Below are positions 32,240 to 40,636 of a DNA stretch of 64,000 nucleotides, one piece after another. The notes under the pieces were generated by a model. It was not told where the DNA came from and made no database searches. It saw only the letters and a list, made by a program, of their open reading frames with translations. The position numbers and the translations under genes are program-made. The stretch is taken from contig CAWJEJ010000003.1 of assembly GCA_963841855.1 (NCBI GenBank), positions 496,001 to 560,000 on the forward strand, written 5' to 3'. The stretch is from CAXBBB01 sp963841855. Its GTDB lineage: Bacteria > Bacteroidota > Rhodothermia > Rhodothermales > BA12. Numbering within the stretch: the stretch's first letter is position 1; the number at the start of each line of letters is the position of its first letter.

Positions 32240-34877
32240 GGCGTCGTTTGAGGTAGAGAAAGGCCAGAAGTAGTAAAGTCAGTGCGCCCATCGCTAGATA
32301 CCACGGCATTCTGCTGGGAGGCATCGGGAGCGCAGCCGAACTCCCACTCAGGACCGATGCGGCCCACAGGTAGGGTGACGCATCCGGATTGTCTTGCCGA
32401 ATGTGCTGCTGTGCGATTTGCAATGCTCGGTCGCGCGAGTAGCCACCGGCGAGCGCGTCGTAGAAGTGAGTCATCAGGTCGGCCGTGACCGCGTCGTCGG
32501 CGTTCCACAGGTTGGCAAGCGTGCCTTTGGCGCCGATGCTGCGAAAGGCGTATTGCAAGCTCATCAGTCCTTCGCCCATGCGGTAGCGTCCTTGCCCCGA
32601 GGCGCACGAGGACAAGACGACCAGCTCGGTATCGATACGGAGCCGCTCGATTTCGTACAGATGCAGAGGTGCCACGCGCTCGCCTTCTCGCAGCAAGAAC
32701 CGGTGATACAAGGGGGAAGCGGCGCTCACGATGGTATGCGTGGCCAGGTGGAGAATGGAATGCTGCGACACCGCTTCGCGGATCGCCGTCGGTGAGGCTT
32801 TGTCGTCGAGCAAGACATCCGATCCTCTCAGGCTGGCGTGGACGGATTTTATTTCACGTGAAACACCGGGCAGGTTAGGCAAGCCGCTCCCCGCGAAGCT
32901 GGAGACGCCGACGATGAGAGCGCTTCGGGGCGACTCTCTAAGTGCATGGGTAGGAGAGGCAAGCGTCAGGTCGTGAGCCAGTGCAAAGCGATCGGACAGA
33001 TACTCTGCATCGCGGTATCCGAAACCGGGCGGGGCGGCGGTGGGGAGGGCAGCAAAAGGAACGGCGTGGAGTGGTCCGTCGGGAATGAGGACAAGCGACT
33101 GAGCTCCGGCCAACTGATCGGCAAACGGAGCGAACAAGCCGAGGTAGAGGGCATGGAGTTCGCTGAGGCTGAATGCCTGAGCGTTGAGATCGGCTGGCGC
33201 TTCCGGGGCGCTGAACATGGGGCTGACTCGACGCAGGTGGCCGACGACCGAGTCGGCCGTTGTCGGTAGCGAGTAGGCGTGGATCGAAGAGGGCTGGACG
33301 ACGATGGCCCACAGTGGAGGAGCGTCTGAATAGAGCGGATCGAGGCGGTCGGCGAAGTAGACGATTGCTGCTGATTTTCGCGCCTGTAGCTTCTGCTGCA
33401 CCTGCGGCAGCCGAAGAGGACTGGGCGGCCGGGTAGTTCCAACGATCCGGGCGATCGCTTGCTGAATCTGCACGATCTCGGCGTCGGTGTTGTTCGGGAA
33501 GGACGTCCCCAATTCATACGCCCAAGCAGACTGCTGAACCGAGCGCAGCACTTCGAGCCGGCTCGTGAGGCTGTCCAGGTCGCTCGCTCTGCTGCCCGTT
33601 CGGGCTGACGCGGTCTGCAACTGCTGCTGCATCGTGCGCAGGTTGCGCGCCTGAGAGGTGTCGATGATGCGGAGCGCTTCCTGGGCATCCCCTGCCTGAA
33701 GTGCGAGCCGGGTCAAGCCGCGGTACGGCATCTGCCACCCACTCAGCGACGCCGCCGACCACTGAGACGCGTCCACGTGAGTACGAAACCGCTCTGTGAG
33801 GCCGATGGCTTCCTCATACCAGGAGCGCGCCGCCGCCGCATCTCCCATTCGCTCGTGGAGCAGTCCTATGTCGGTGGCGATGCGTCGGCGGATTTCGTGC
33901 TCGGGTTGGAGCGTGGTGCTCGCGTACGCCGCCATCAGCTCGCGCTCCGCCTTGGCGTATCGTCCTGTCGCGAGCGCGTGTCGTCCGAGTTTGTAGCGCG
34001 CCGTGCGCACGAACGGCATTTCGCTTCGGGCCTCGCCGATAGTAACGGCTGCGCCCAACGCGCTATCGGCCCTGGCTGTGTCGCCCAGGTAAGAGAGGAC
34101 TTCGCCGTAAACGAGCAGGTTGAATACGTGGTCGACCATGTCGGACTGCCGTGACGAATAGTTCAGCGCGCGGATAGCGTGCCGCCTAGCCTGGACCAGC
34201 GACGCTCGTTCGGGGTTGTCTGTGGTGGCGTAGCGCAGCAGAAGCGCGTCGGCGATCAGCGCTTCGATCTTGGAGATGCGCTCGTCCGCCTGGGCAGGTG
34301 AGAGCCGCTGCCTGGCGTACGCAATCGACTGCTCGTGCAGATCCAGGCTGCGATCGAACTCGCTGACGAAGCTGTACGTCCGCCCGATCCGCGTCATCAA
34401 GTCGGTGCGATGGACGTACGCTGTGTCAGGCAGCCGTTCGAGCGTGGCATACAGCGATTCGAGCGCGTCAGGTACGCGGCCCGCCATGACCAAGGCGCTG
34501 CTCTGCAGCTCGACGACGTAGACGAATCCAACCAAACTCACATCGGGGCCGAACCGGCTGAGATAGTGCGTGGAAAGAGAAGCCACGCGCGAACTGCCTC
34601 CCAGTCGGTTCCACAGGTAGATCTGCCAGCGCGAAACGCGCGCCGCCGCTTGCGGGTCGGATGACTCGGCACACGAAATCAGCCGCGCGAAGACGACGTC
34701 GGCGTCTTCGGTGTCCGAGGGGAGAGCGCCGGACGCGGTCGCCTTGGCATAGGCCGCGACGGCAGATTCCATCTCTGCAGCGCACGACGCTTGGCCTGGA
34801 CGAGAGGGCGCCGTCTCGGCCTTGGACAACTGCGGGGCACCGACGAGGGCGATCGACAGTAAGAACGCGCCGAGCAT
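32226..34877 (-). CDS. exported TPR-CHAT caspase-like protein
   Basis: An 883-residue protein. A signal-like N-terminus (about 1-21) is followed by helical TPR-type repeats (about 60-430), a linker, and a CHAT domain at about 560-850. The catalytic pair is present: H714 (HLATHT) and C758 (VVLSSCASG). A membrane helix near the C-terminus (about 860-877) is followed by KRRHATT, so the predicted topology places the protease domain outside the cytoplasm with the tail inside. CHAT proteases are separase/caspase relatives. It overlaps murQ by 14 bp. A near-perfect parS site (32850-32865) lies inside the gene. Substrate unknown. Confidence 0.85.
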   Translation of the reverse strand: MLGAFLLSIALVGAPQLSKAETAPSRPGQASCAAEMESAVAAYAKATASGALPSDTEDADVVFARLISCAESSDPQAAARVSRWQIYLWNRLGGSSRVASLSTHYLSRFGPDVSLVGFVYVVELQSSALVMAGRVPDALESLYATLERLPDTAYVHRTDLMTRIGRTYSFVSEFDRSLDLHEQSIAYARQRLSPAQADERISKIEALIADALLLRYATTDNPERASLVQARRHAIRALNYSSRQSDMVDHVFNLLVYGEVLSYLGDTARADSALGAAVTIGEARSEMPFVRTARYKLGRHALATGRYAKAERELMAAYASTTLQPEHEIRRRIATDIGLLHERMGDAAAARSWYEEAIGLTERFRTHVDASQWSAASLSGWQMPYRGLTRLALQAGDAQEALRIIDTSQARNLRTMQQQLQTASARTGSRASDLDSLTSRLEVLRSVQQSAWAYELGTSFPNNTDAEIVQIQQAIARIVGTTRPPSPLRLPQVQQKLQARKSAAIVYFADRLDPLYSDAPPLWAIVVQPSSIHAYSLPTTADSVVGHLRRVSPMFSAPEAPADLNAQAFSLSELHALYLGLFAPFADQLAGAQSLVLIPDGPLHAVPFAALPTAAPPGFGYRDAEYLSDRFALAHDLTLASPTHALRESPRSALIVGVSSFAGSGLPNLPGVSREIKSVHASLRGSDVLLDDKASPTAIREAVSQHSILHLATHTIVSAASPLYHRFLLREGERVAPLHLYEIERLRIDTELVVLSSCASGQGRYRMGEGLMSLQYAFRSIGAKGTLANLWNADDAVTADLMTHFYDALAGGYSRDRALQIAQQHIRQDNPDASPYLWAASVLSGSSAALPMPPSRMPWYLAMGALTLLLLAFLYLKRRHATT
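32850..32865. other. parS: parS-like ParB-binding site
   Basis: TATTTCACGTGAAACA matches the bacterial parS consensus TGTTTCACGTGAAACA at 15 of 16 positions. It lies in the CHAT coding sequence. Chance occurrence in 64 kb is very unlikely (well below 1 in 100). Confidence 0.75.
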
Positions 34878-34903
34878 GAGGAGAGGGGGGTGCGGGATGC
34901 CAG

Positions 34904-34911
34904 CTAAGGTA
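34904..34911 (-). promoter_or_regulatory. possible -7-like element TACCTTAG
   Basis: Minus-strand TACCTTAG, 26 nt upstream of the CHAT gene start. A weaker fit to the TAnnTTG pattern, placed at the head of the minus-strand operon. Confidence 0.25.
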
Positions 34912-34954
34912 CGCCACTCTCGACCGACGCTCCTCCACCCGACGACCTGACGAT

Positions 34955-36130
34955 TTGCACTGTACGACTCTTGCCCTCGCCGACTTCCGCGCGCACGCGA
35001 ATCAGTCGTTCGCCTTCTCGGACAAGATCAACCTGCTCCATGGTCCGAATGGTGCGGGAAAAACGAACGTGCTCGAAGCCGTTCACTACGCCGCGCTCAC
35101 CAAGAGCCTACTCAGCACGTCTGATCAACTGTCCGTTCGGCGGGGAGCGGATCTGTTCGAGATCAAGGCTGAGTTTGCGAGCCCAACAGCCGACTTGCGC
35201 GTCCGCGTCGCGTATGCTCCGAGCGGTGGTAAACGAGTCAGCGTCAACGGAGCGCCGCTCGAACGCATGTCGGACCTGGTGGGCCGGGTGCCGCTGGTAG
35301 CGATGGCGCCTCACGACTACGACCTGACGGCGGGGCCACCGGAGGAGCGCCGCAAGTTCATCAACAACCTGGTGGGCCAGTCGCGTCCCGCCTATCTCGA
35401 CTCTCTGGGCCGATACGTGCGCGCACTGCGGCAGCGCAACGAGCTGCTGTCGGCGGCGCGGTACCGTCGCAAGCCGCTCTCGTCCGAGCTTCTTGGCGCG
35501 TGGACCGGCGAGACGGCGCGGCTGGCGGCTGCCGTGGCGCACGCGCGCGCCGTCGCCGTCGAGTCGTTTGGCGCCTATGTGGCTCAGGCGTACACGCTAC
35601 TCGGCGAAGCCGTCGAGCGGCCGACGCTGCACTATCGTCCTTCGGGAAAGCTGGACGCCGTAGCGCTCGCCAGCGGAGGAGAACCGCTCGAAACGCTTCT
35701 CTTCGACCGGCTGATGGAAGACGAGGCCGGCGACCGCGAGCGCGGACGCACGCTGATCGGCCCGCACCGAGACGAGATCCTGTTCTCGCTCGACGAGCTC
35801 GAAGTGCGCCGATACGCCTCGCAAGGGCAGCACCGCACGTTCGGCATCGCGCTTAGGCTAGCGCAGTTTTTCTACCTGCGCGATCGAACCGAAAAGATGC
35901 CACTGCTTCTACTCGACGACCTGTTTGGAAGCCTGGACGCTCAGCGGACGCATCTCATCCTCGAACTGCTCGCGTCGGACGAGGTGGGACAGAGCCTGCT
36001 TACGCACACCAGCCCGACGCCGCTGGACCAGAGCGTGTCGTTCGAAGCTGACGAGCATCGCCTCATCTTCGTGCCCCGCATGGCCTCTCCAACGCCGCGC
36101 GCTATCGAGGACGATGGCGATGTCTCGTAG
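34955..36130 (+). CDS. recF: DNA replication/repair protein RecF
   Basis: A 391-residue SMC-like ATPase starting at a TTG at 34955 (LALADFRAHANQSFAF follows the usual RecF start). Walker A is GPNGAGKTNVLEAVHYAAL (about 30-48). The middle has HDYDLTAGPPEERRKFINN. The signature region is YASQGQHRTFGIALRLAQFF, and Walker B is LLLLDDLFGSLDAQR. RecF loads RecA at gaps with RecO and RecR. dnaA and dnaN, its usual neighbours, are not adjacent. It is divergent from the CHAT operon across 77 bp. Confidence 0.95.
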   Translation: MHCTTLALADFRAHANQSFAFSDKINLLHGPNGAGKTNVLEAVHYAALTKSLLSTSDQLSVRRGADLFEIKAEFASPTADLRVRVAYAPSGGKRVSVNGAPLERMSDLVGRVPLVAMAPHDYDLTAGPPEERRKFINNLVGQSRPAYLDSLGRYVRALRQRNELLSAARYRRKPLSSELLGAWTGETARLAAAVAHARAVAVESFGAYVAQAYTLLGEAVERPTLHYRPSGKLDAVALASGGEPLETLLFDRLMEDEAGDRERGRTLIGPHRDEILFSLDELEVRRYASQGQHRTFGIALRLAQFFYLRDRTEKMPLLLLDDLFGSLDAQRTHLILELLASDEVGQSLLTHTSPTPLDQSVSFEADEHRLIFVPRMASPTPRAIEDDGDVS

Positions 36131-36196
36131 CAGCGCCTTCACGCCTCAGTTGGCGCGACGTGAGTACATATGAGATCCACCTCAACACTTCGATTT

Positions 36197-37697
36197 ATGA
36201 ACCGACGTCTACGCCTCGCACCCTATCTATTGGTGCTTCTCCTATTCGTCTCCGGTTGCGCCGGGACAGTCTCCCGCGACCTCGTTACGGGCAAAAAGAA
36301 AGGCTTTGGGTACTCATGGGCCGAGCAGGTTCAGATCGGCGCGCAAAACGACCCGGCTATCGTCGCCCAATTCGGCCTCTACGACGATCCCGATCTCGCC
36401 GCCTACGTCACTCAGGTCGGCCAGCAGGTATTGGCCGAAAGCCACGCGCGCCGCTCCAACACTCCGGCCGAAGTGCTACAAACGTCGTTCTACTTCCGCG
36501 TGCTCGACAGCGACGTGATCAACGCATTCGCTCTTCCAGGCGGCTACACCTACTTCACACGCGGACTGCTCGCCCATGTCGAGAACGAAGCTCAACTCGC
36601 CATGGTCGTTGGCCACGAGATCGGGCATATCACGCGGCAGCACCAATCTCGTGCGGCGTTCGAGCAGCAACGTGCGCAACTAGGTCTAATCGCCGGAGCC
36701 GTGGTCGGTCAGACCGTTTTGGGAGGAGCGGCCGCCGAAAATATCCTCGGACTGGGCGGACAGGCTGCCGGTCTGCTCTTCCTAAAATATGGCCGAGGCG
36801 ACGAGCGCGAGTCGGACGAACTAGGTGTCGAATACGCATCGCGCGCTGGATTCGACGCTGCACAAGGCGCCGCATTTCTTCGAGGTGTTGGATCGCCTGA
36901 GCGTCCAATCGGGAACGGACCAAATCCCCAACTGGCAGTCGACGCACCCCGATCCAGGTGAGCGGGAGCAGACGATCCTCGAACTCGCTGCCCAAGCCCC
37001 AGTGCGAGGCACCGTCGTCAACACGGATCGCCACCTGAACGTGATCGACGGTATCGTCTATGGAGAGAATCCGCGCCAAGGCTTTGTAGAAAACCAGCGC
37101 TTCTATCATCCCGATCTAGCCTTCCAGTTTGGCGTTCCTCAAGGCTACCAGGTGCAGAACGGGCAGTCTCAGGTCGTGATGGGACAGCAGAATGGGCAGA
37201 TGGTATTCGTCTTCACGCTCACGCAGCAGCCCAGCGCCCAGGCTGCGGTTCAGGCGCTCGGCCAGACACAGGGAGTCAGCATCGTCGACAGTGGCCGGCG
37301 CACGGTCAACGGGCTTACTGCTGCTTACGCTGTCGCCGATGTCCAGCAGCAAAACCAGCAAGGGCAGCCGGGACAGAGACTCCGCTTGATCAATTTTTTC
37401 ATCGAGCATCAAGGGCAGGTCTACGACTTCTCGGCTCTGATGCTCGCGCAGTCCTACAGCCAGAACGAACGCCTTGCCGTCAGCACGCTCTCCAGCTTCG
37501 CGCCACTGACCGAGGCGCGCTACCTCAACAGGCAGCCCAACCGAATCACCATCGTGTCGGCGCCGCGCAACGCTCGTTTTTCCGAACTCGTGGGCACACT
37601 TCCTAGCGGAGTGTCGGTCGAGGACGTGGCGATTCTCAACCAGGTGGAGACGAACCAGATGATTCAGGCCGGCACCCGGATCAAGCTGGTTCGATAA
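36197..37697 (+). pseudogene. M48-family lipoprotein metalloprotease, frameshifted
   Basis: The ATG at 36197 opens a lipoprotein signal (Cys21, FVSGC). The peptidase core has the zinc motif HEIGH (H140, E141, H144) and the downstream ligand in GDERESDELGVEYASRAG. The frame then breaks near 36866: GFDAAQ continues into a non-conserved tail, while the other frame gives APHFFEVLDRLS, the expected continuation. Removing one G of the GG at 36866-36867 restores a frame of 500 codons. The C-terminal part ends with a LysM-like region (RITIVSAPRN to TRIKLVR). Probably a real protease gene with a one-base insertion or base-calling error. Confidence 0.75.
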
Positions 37698-37718
37698 CCG
37701 ACCGCAGATACGTAGACC

Positions 37719-37757
37719 CGAAACGGCGACGGAGATAGATGCTCCGTCGCCGTTTCG
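37719..37757. terminator. bidirectional Rho-independent terminator
   Basis: A perfect 16-bp stem (CGAAACGGCGACGGAG paired with CTCCGTCGCCGTTTCG) around a 7-nt loop ATAGATG. It lies between the M48 gene and the convergent MaoC gene and can serve both. Confidence 0.8.
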
Positions 37758-37775
37758 CATTGGTAGCGAGGTAGA

Positions 37776-38195
37776 TCAGTTCTGCTCGCGCGGGGGAATC
37801 AGCACGGCCTCACCGCCAACCGACATCTTGCCCTTATAGTATGCGTAGACACCCATCTTGACGTGGCCGAACCGGTCTCGCTTCTCAGCGACCTTGACTT
37901 CGATCTTTATTTCGCCGCCGACCGGAACGGGGCGCAAGAACTTGGACGAAATCGACACGGCGACGCTTCCGGGACCGGGGAAGTCGCGCCCCAGCACTTT
38001 GCTCACGATGCCGAGCAGCAGTACGCCGTGCACGATGGGCTTTCCACCCGGCGCATGTTCGGCGGCATATTCGGCGTCCAAGTGGATCGGATTATCGTCG
38101 CCCGAGACTTGTGCGAACAGGCGCACGTCTTCTTGCGTGATGATGCGCGTGAGTTCGAAGGTGTCGCCGACCGAGAGGGATTCGTACGTGTGCAT
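37776..38195 (-). CDS. MaoC-like (R)-specific enoyl-CoA hydratase
   Basis: A 139-residue hot-dog protein from the ATG at 38195. The hydratase-2 motif is present: FAQVSGDDNPIHLDAEYA with the catalytic Asp and His, then GKPIVHGVLLLGIVSKVLG. Length is that of PhaJ/MaoC monomers. These enzymes hydrate trans-2-enoyl-CoA to (R)-3-hydroxyacyl-CoA for fatty acid or PHA metabolism. No fatty-acid genes lie nearby, so the substrate is open. Longer upstream frames run into the divergent glycosyltransferase promoter region. Confidence 0.88.
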   Translation of the reverse strand: MHTYESLSVGDTFELTRIITQEDVRLFAQVSGDDNPIHLDAEYAAEHAPGGKPIVHGVLLLGIVSKVLGRDFPGPGSVAVSISSKFLRPVPVGGEIKIEVKVAEKRDRFGHVKMGVYAYYKGKMSVGGEAVLIPPREQN

Positions 38196-38295
38196 AGAGG
38201 GGAAGAGGGTGGAGCGAAATCGAAAGAAACGACACGCACGGCACATGCGAGGTTTCTTCCAGAAACAGCCCTCACGCAGCCTCCGTTGACCGCCG

Positions 38296-39123
38296 ATGCC
38301 TGGTTTCCCATCCGACCCGCTAGTCAGCTGCCTCATGGTCACCGCCGACCGGCACGACTACGCGCGCCGCGCGATAGCTTGTTTCAGAGCGCAGACGCAC
38401 GCCAACCGCGAACTCGTCGTGCTCGACAACGGGACCGCGCCGATGGAGCATCTACTCGCCGGTGTGCCAGTGGACCGAGTCGTTTACCGCCACGTTTCGA
38501 AGCGTGAGGGTACGTTTATCGGTGGGCTGCGCAACGAGTCGCTTGGCATGGCGCGGGGCGACGTGATCGCTCCTCAATGGGACGACGACGACTGGTCTCA
38601 CCCCGATCGACTCGCGCGCCAGATTGCCACCTTGCGGTCCGGCCACGACGCCTGCACGCTCCCTGGCACACTGATGCACATCGACAGCGCAGACTATTTC
38701 CTGCATCCGTTCATTGGACTGCTTCCCAACGGAGTCCCTCCGACGATCGTCCACGTCCGCGACGACACCATCCGCTATCCCAACCTGCGCCGCACCAGCG
38801 ACACGACTTATGTCGAGCAGTGGCAGCAGCGATCATACGCCGTGCTTCCCAAGGGGAGTGAACATCTATACGTGCGCTATTTCCACGGCGGCAACCTGTG
38901 GGAGCAGGAGCATTTCGTCCGCCGGATGCGCAACACGCCGCACGACTTAGTTGCCTACCTGTGGTACCGTTATGCACGGAGAGACCTCAAAGGACACCCG
39001 CGGTTTCGGTTGTCACACGAGGCTCAGCGTGGCTTCGAGAGCTATCTCGAGCAGTCCCGCGCGTTCGGTTTCTTCAAGCATGATCCAGCGCCAATTCCCG
39101 CGCCAGACTCGGCTCAAGTATAA
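38296..39123 (+). CDS. family 2 glycosyltransferase
   Basis: A 275-residue protein with a GT-A fold: LVSCLMVTADRHDYARRAIA at the N-terminus, LVVLDNGT, then NESLGMARGDVIAPQWDDDD, where the acidic run supplies the metal-binding DxD. It lacks membrane helices. It should add a sugar to a surface glycan. It opens a block of surface-polysaccharide genes (glycosyltransferase, flippase) on both strands. Confidence 0.85.
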   Translation: MPGFPSDPLVSCLMVTADRHDYARRAIACFRAQTHANRELVVLDNGTAPMEHLLAGVPVDRVVYRHVSKREGTFIGGLRNESLGMARGDVIAPQWDDDDWSHPDRLARQIATLRSGHDACTLPGTLMHIDSADYFLHPFIGLLPNGVPPTIVHVRDDTIRYPNLRRTSDTTYVEQWQQRSYAVLPKGSEHLYVRYFHGGNLWEQEHFVRRMRNTPHDLVAYLWYRYARRDLKGHPRFRLSHEAQRGFESYLEQSRAFGFFKHDPAPIPAPDSAQV

Positions 39124-40028
39124 CGAGCACACAGCCGCGCAGCCTTCCAGATCGGACTGCGGTAGCGCACGGCCACACGGTCGAATAGGGCGGGTAGTGG
39201 CAGCAAGAGCAAGCCGAACTGATAAAACGAGAGTTCGAATACTATCTGCATCGAGAAGTAGATGCCCAGGTGCAGGCCCATGATGGCGAGCAGTACCCAC
39301 ACTCGGAAGCGTCGAAACCAGATCAACCATGACAGACTCTCGGTCACCATGCCGAACAACAGAGAGAGCGTCGCAGCGAACCGGCTTTCGAGCGCGATCT
39401 GCTGCACCCACGTCAGATGTACCACGCCCCAGCGCAGCATCTGATCGACCGACTTCTCTTCGATCCACATCCACAGGTGCAGCCCATCGGCCCACAGCGG
39501 ACCCGTAGCCACCAATTTGCTCGCCGCTGCCAGCGTATAGCCCAATCCGACAAAGAAGTAGGTGAACCCCATCGTGAAGCGTCTCCGTGCGTGACCGTCT
39601 TCGAAGAACGCAGACGCCAACGCCAGTCCAAGCAGGGACATCACGAACAGGTTGGAGGAGTGCGGGATTTCGCCTTGTGTGTAGCGTACGGCGAACAGCA
39701 CGTGCAGCAGAGCGACGGCGATCAGGTACGCCCAGCGCCACCATCGGAAAAATCCTACGATCAAGCAGAGCGTCGCAATCGCCGCCATCCACATCGGCAG
39801 AGACGTCTGGTAGAAGAGCGACGGGTCGACGTAGTTAGCGATTCCCAGCGTCAGGAAGGTCTCGCGCAGCACACCGATTTCGCGCGTCCAGGTCCATGCG
39901 AGCTTGAGCGCGAAGGCGACCAGAAAGAGTTCAAACAGTTTGAAGAACAGGATAGCCCCCGGCGTCTCGGCGCGGTCGAACTCGAACAGGTTGCGGCCGA
40001 GCGTGGCCGCGGCATCGCGAAGTATCAT
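39114..40028 (-). CDS. HTTM-like multi-pass membrane protein
   Basis: A 304-residue protein from the ATG at 40028, with about seven hydrophobic helices. Features such as DPSLFYQTSLPMWM, FTYFFVGLGYTLAAASKL and LHLGIYFSMQIVFELSFYQF resemble HTTM (horizontally transferred transmembrane) domain proteins related to vitamin K-dependent carboxylase. Whether the carboxylase residues are present is uncertain. Its start overlaps the stop of the upstream gene by 4 bp (ATGA), and its end overlaps the convergent glycosyltransferase by 10 bp. Confidence 0.65.
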   Translation of the reverse strand: MILRDAAATLGRNLFEFDRAETPGAILFFKLFELFLVAFALKLAWTWTREIGVLRETFLTLGIANYVDPSLFYQTSLPMWMAAIATLCLIVGFFRWWRWAYLIAVALLHVLFAVRYTQGEIPHSSNLFVMSLLGLALASAFFEDGHARRRFTMGFTYFFVGLGYTLAAASKLVATGPLWADGLHLWMWIEEKSVDQMLRWGVVHLTWVQQIALESRFAATLSLLFGMVTESLSWLIWFRRFRVWVLLAIMGLHLGIYFSMQIVFELSFYQFGLLLLPLPALFDRVAVRYRSPIWKAARLCARYT

Positions 40029-40507
40029 GGCGAGAGGGCAGGACTCAGGATCGTGGTGTCGCGGTCGAGATACACATACGGGATAAAGGCCACCACTACG
40101 CTGTCTCGTCCGGCCGCGCGTACGATTCTGCCCGTCGCCCGCATGACCAGAAGGTGCGCGTCTCGGCCCTCGGGCAGTAGCATGGGACCTAGCGAAGCAG
40201 CGCGTGCGTGCGTCCACTCGTCGGTTTTACCTACCAAGTTGGCTACGTCGATTGCGTCGATCGTGCCTTGTGCCTGCGTTCCGTAAGCTGCGCCGGGCAG
40301 CGTGCTCCAACTCAGCGTGTCCCACCGGACTTCGTCCCTAGATTGCAATTCGCGCACGATGGCCCGCTTCCACGGCTTGCCCGCCTGCGAAAACATGGGA
40401 TAGATACTGAACGGCCAGAACTCGCCTTCGTGAGTAGCTACGAGTACGCCGTACGTGACGAAAACGACGCCGACTAGAGTCAGAGCGCGGCGGAGAGGAT
40501 CGGGCAT
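40025..40507 (-). CDS. small membrane-anchored partner of the HTTM-like protein
   Basis: A 160-residue protein with one N-terminal membrane helix (about 8-25) followed by EFWPFSIYPMFSQAGKPW. This WPFS-x-YPMFS pattern recalls small proteins found next to HTTM genes. The rest is a soluble beta-rich domain outside or at the membrane surface. Translationally coupled to the HTTM gene. Function unknown. Confidence 0.6.
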   Translation of the reverse strand: MPDPLRRALTLVGVVFVTYGVLVATHEGEFWPFSIYPMFSQAGKPWKRAIVRELQSRDEVRWDTLSWSTLPGAAYGTQAQGTIDAIDVANLVGKTDEWTHARAASLGPMLLPEGRDAHLLVMRATGRIVRAAGRDSVVVAFIPYVYLDRDTTILSPALSP

Positions 40508-40636
40508 GACAGAGAAAGGTGATCAGAACGCATCTGGGCCGCGAGGTTGCTCATCGCCCGCGAAAACGATATGCACTCACTTCCCAACCGGTCCCGCGTT
40601 CGAGAGTTAAAATGCGCTCCACCCAGAACCACGCTT

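Noticed and set aside
33775..33790. Further parS sites at other CACGTG occurrences (33774, 14045, 45573)
   Set aside because: They match the consensus only at the central CACGTG.
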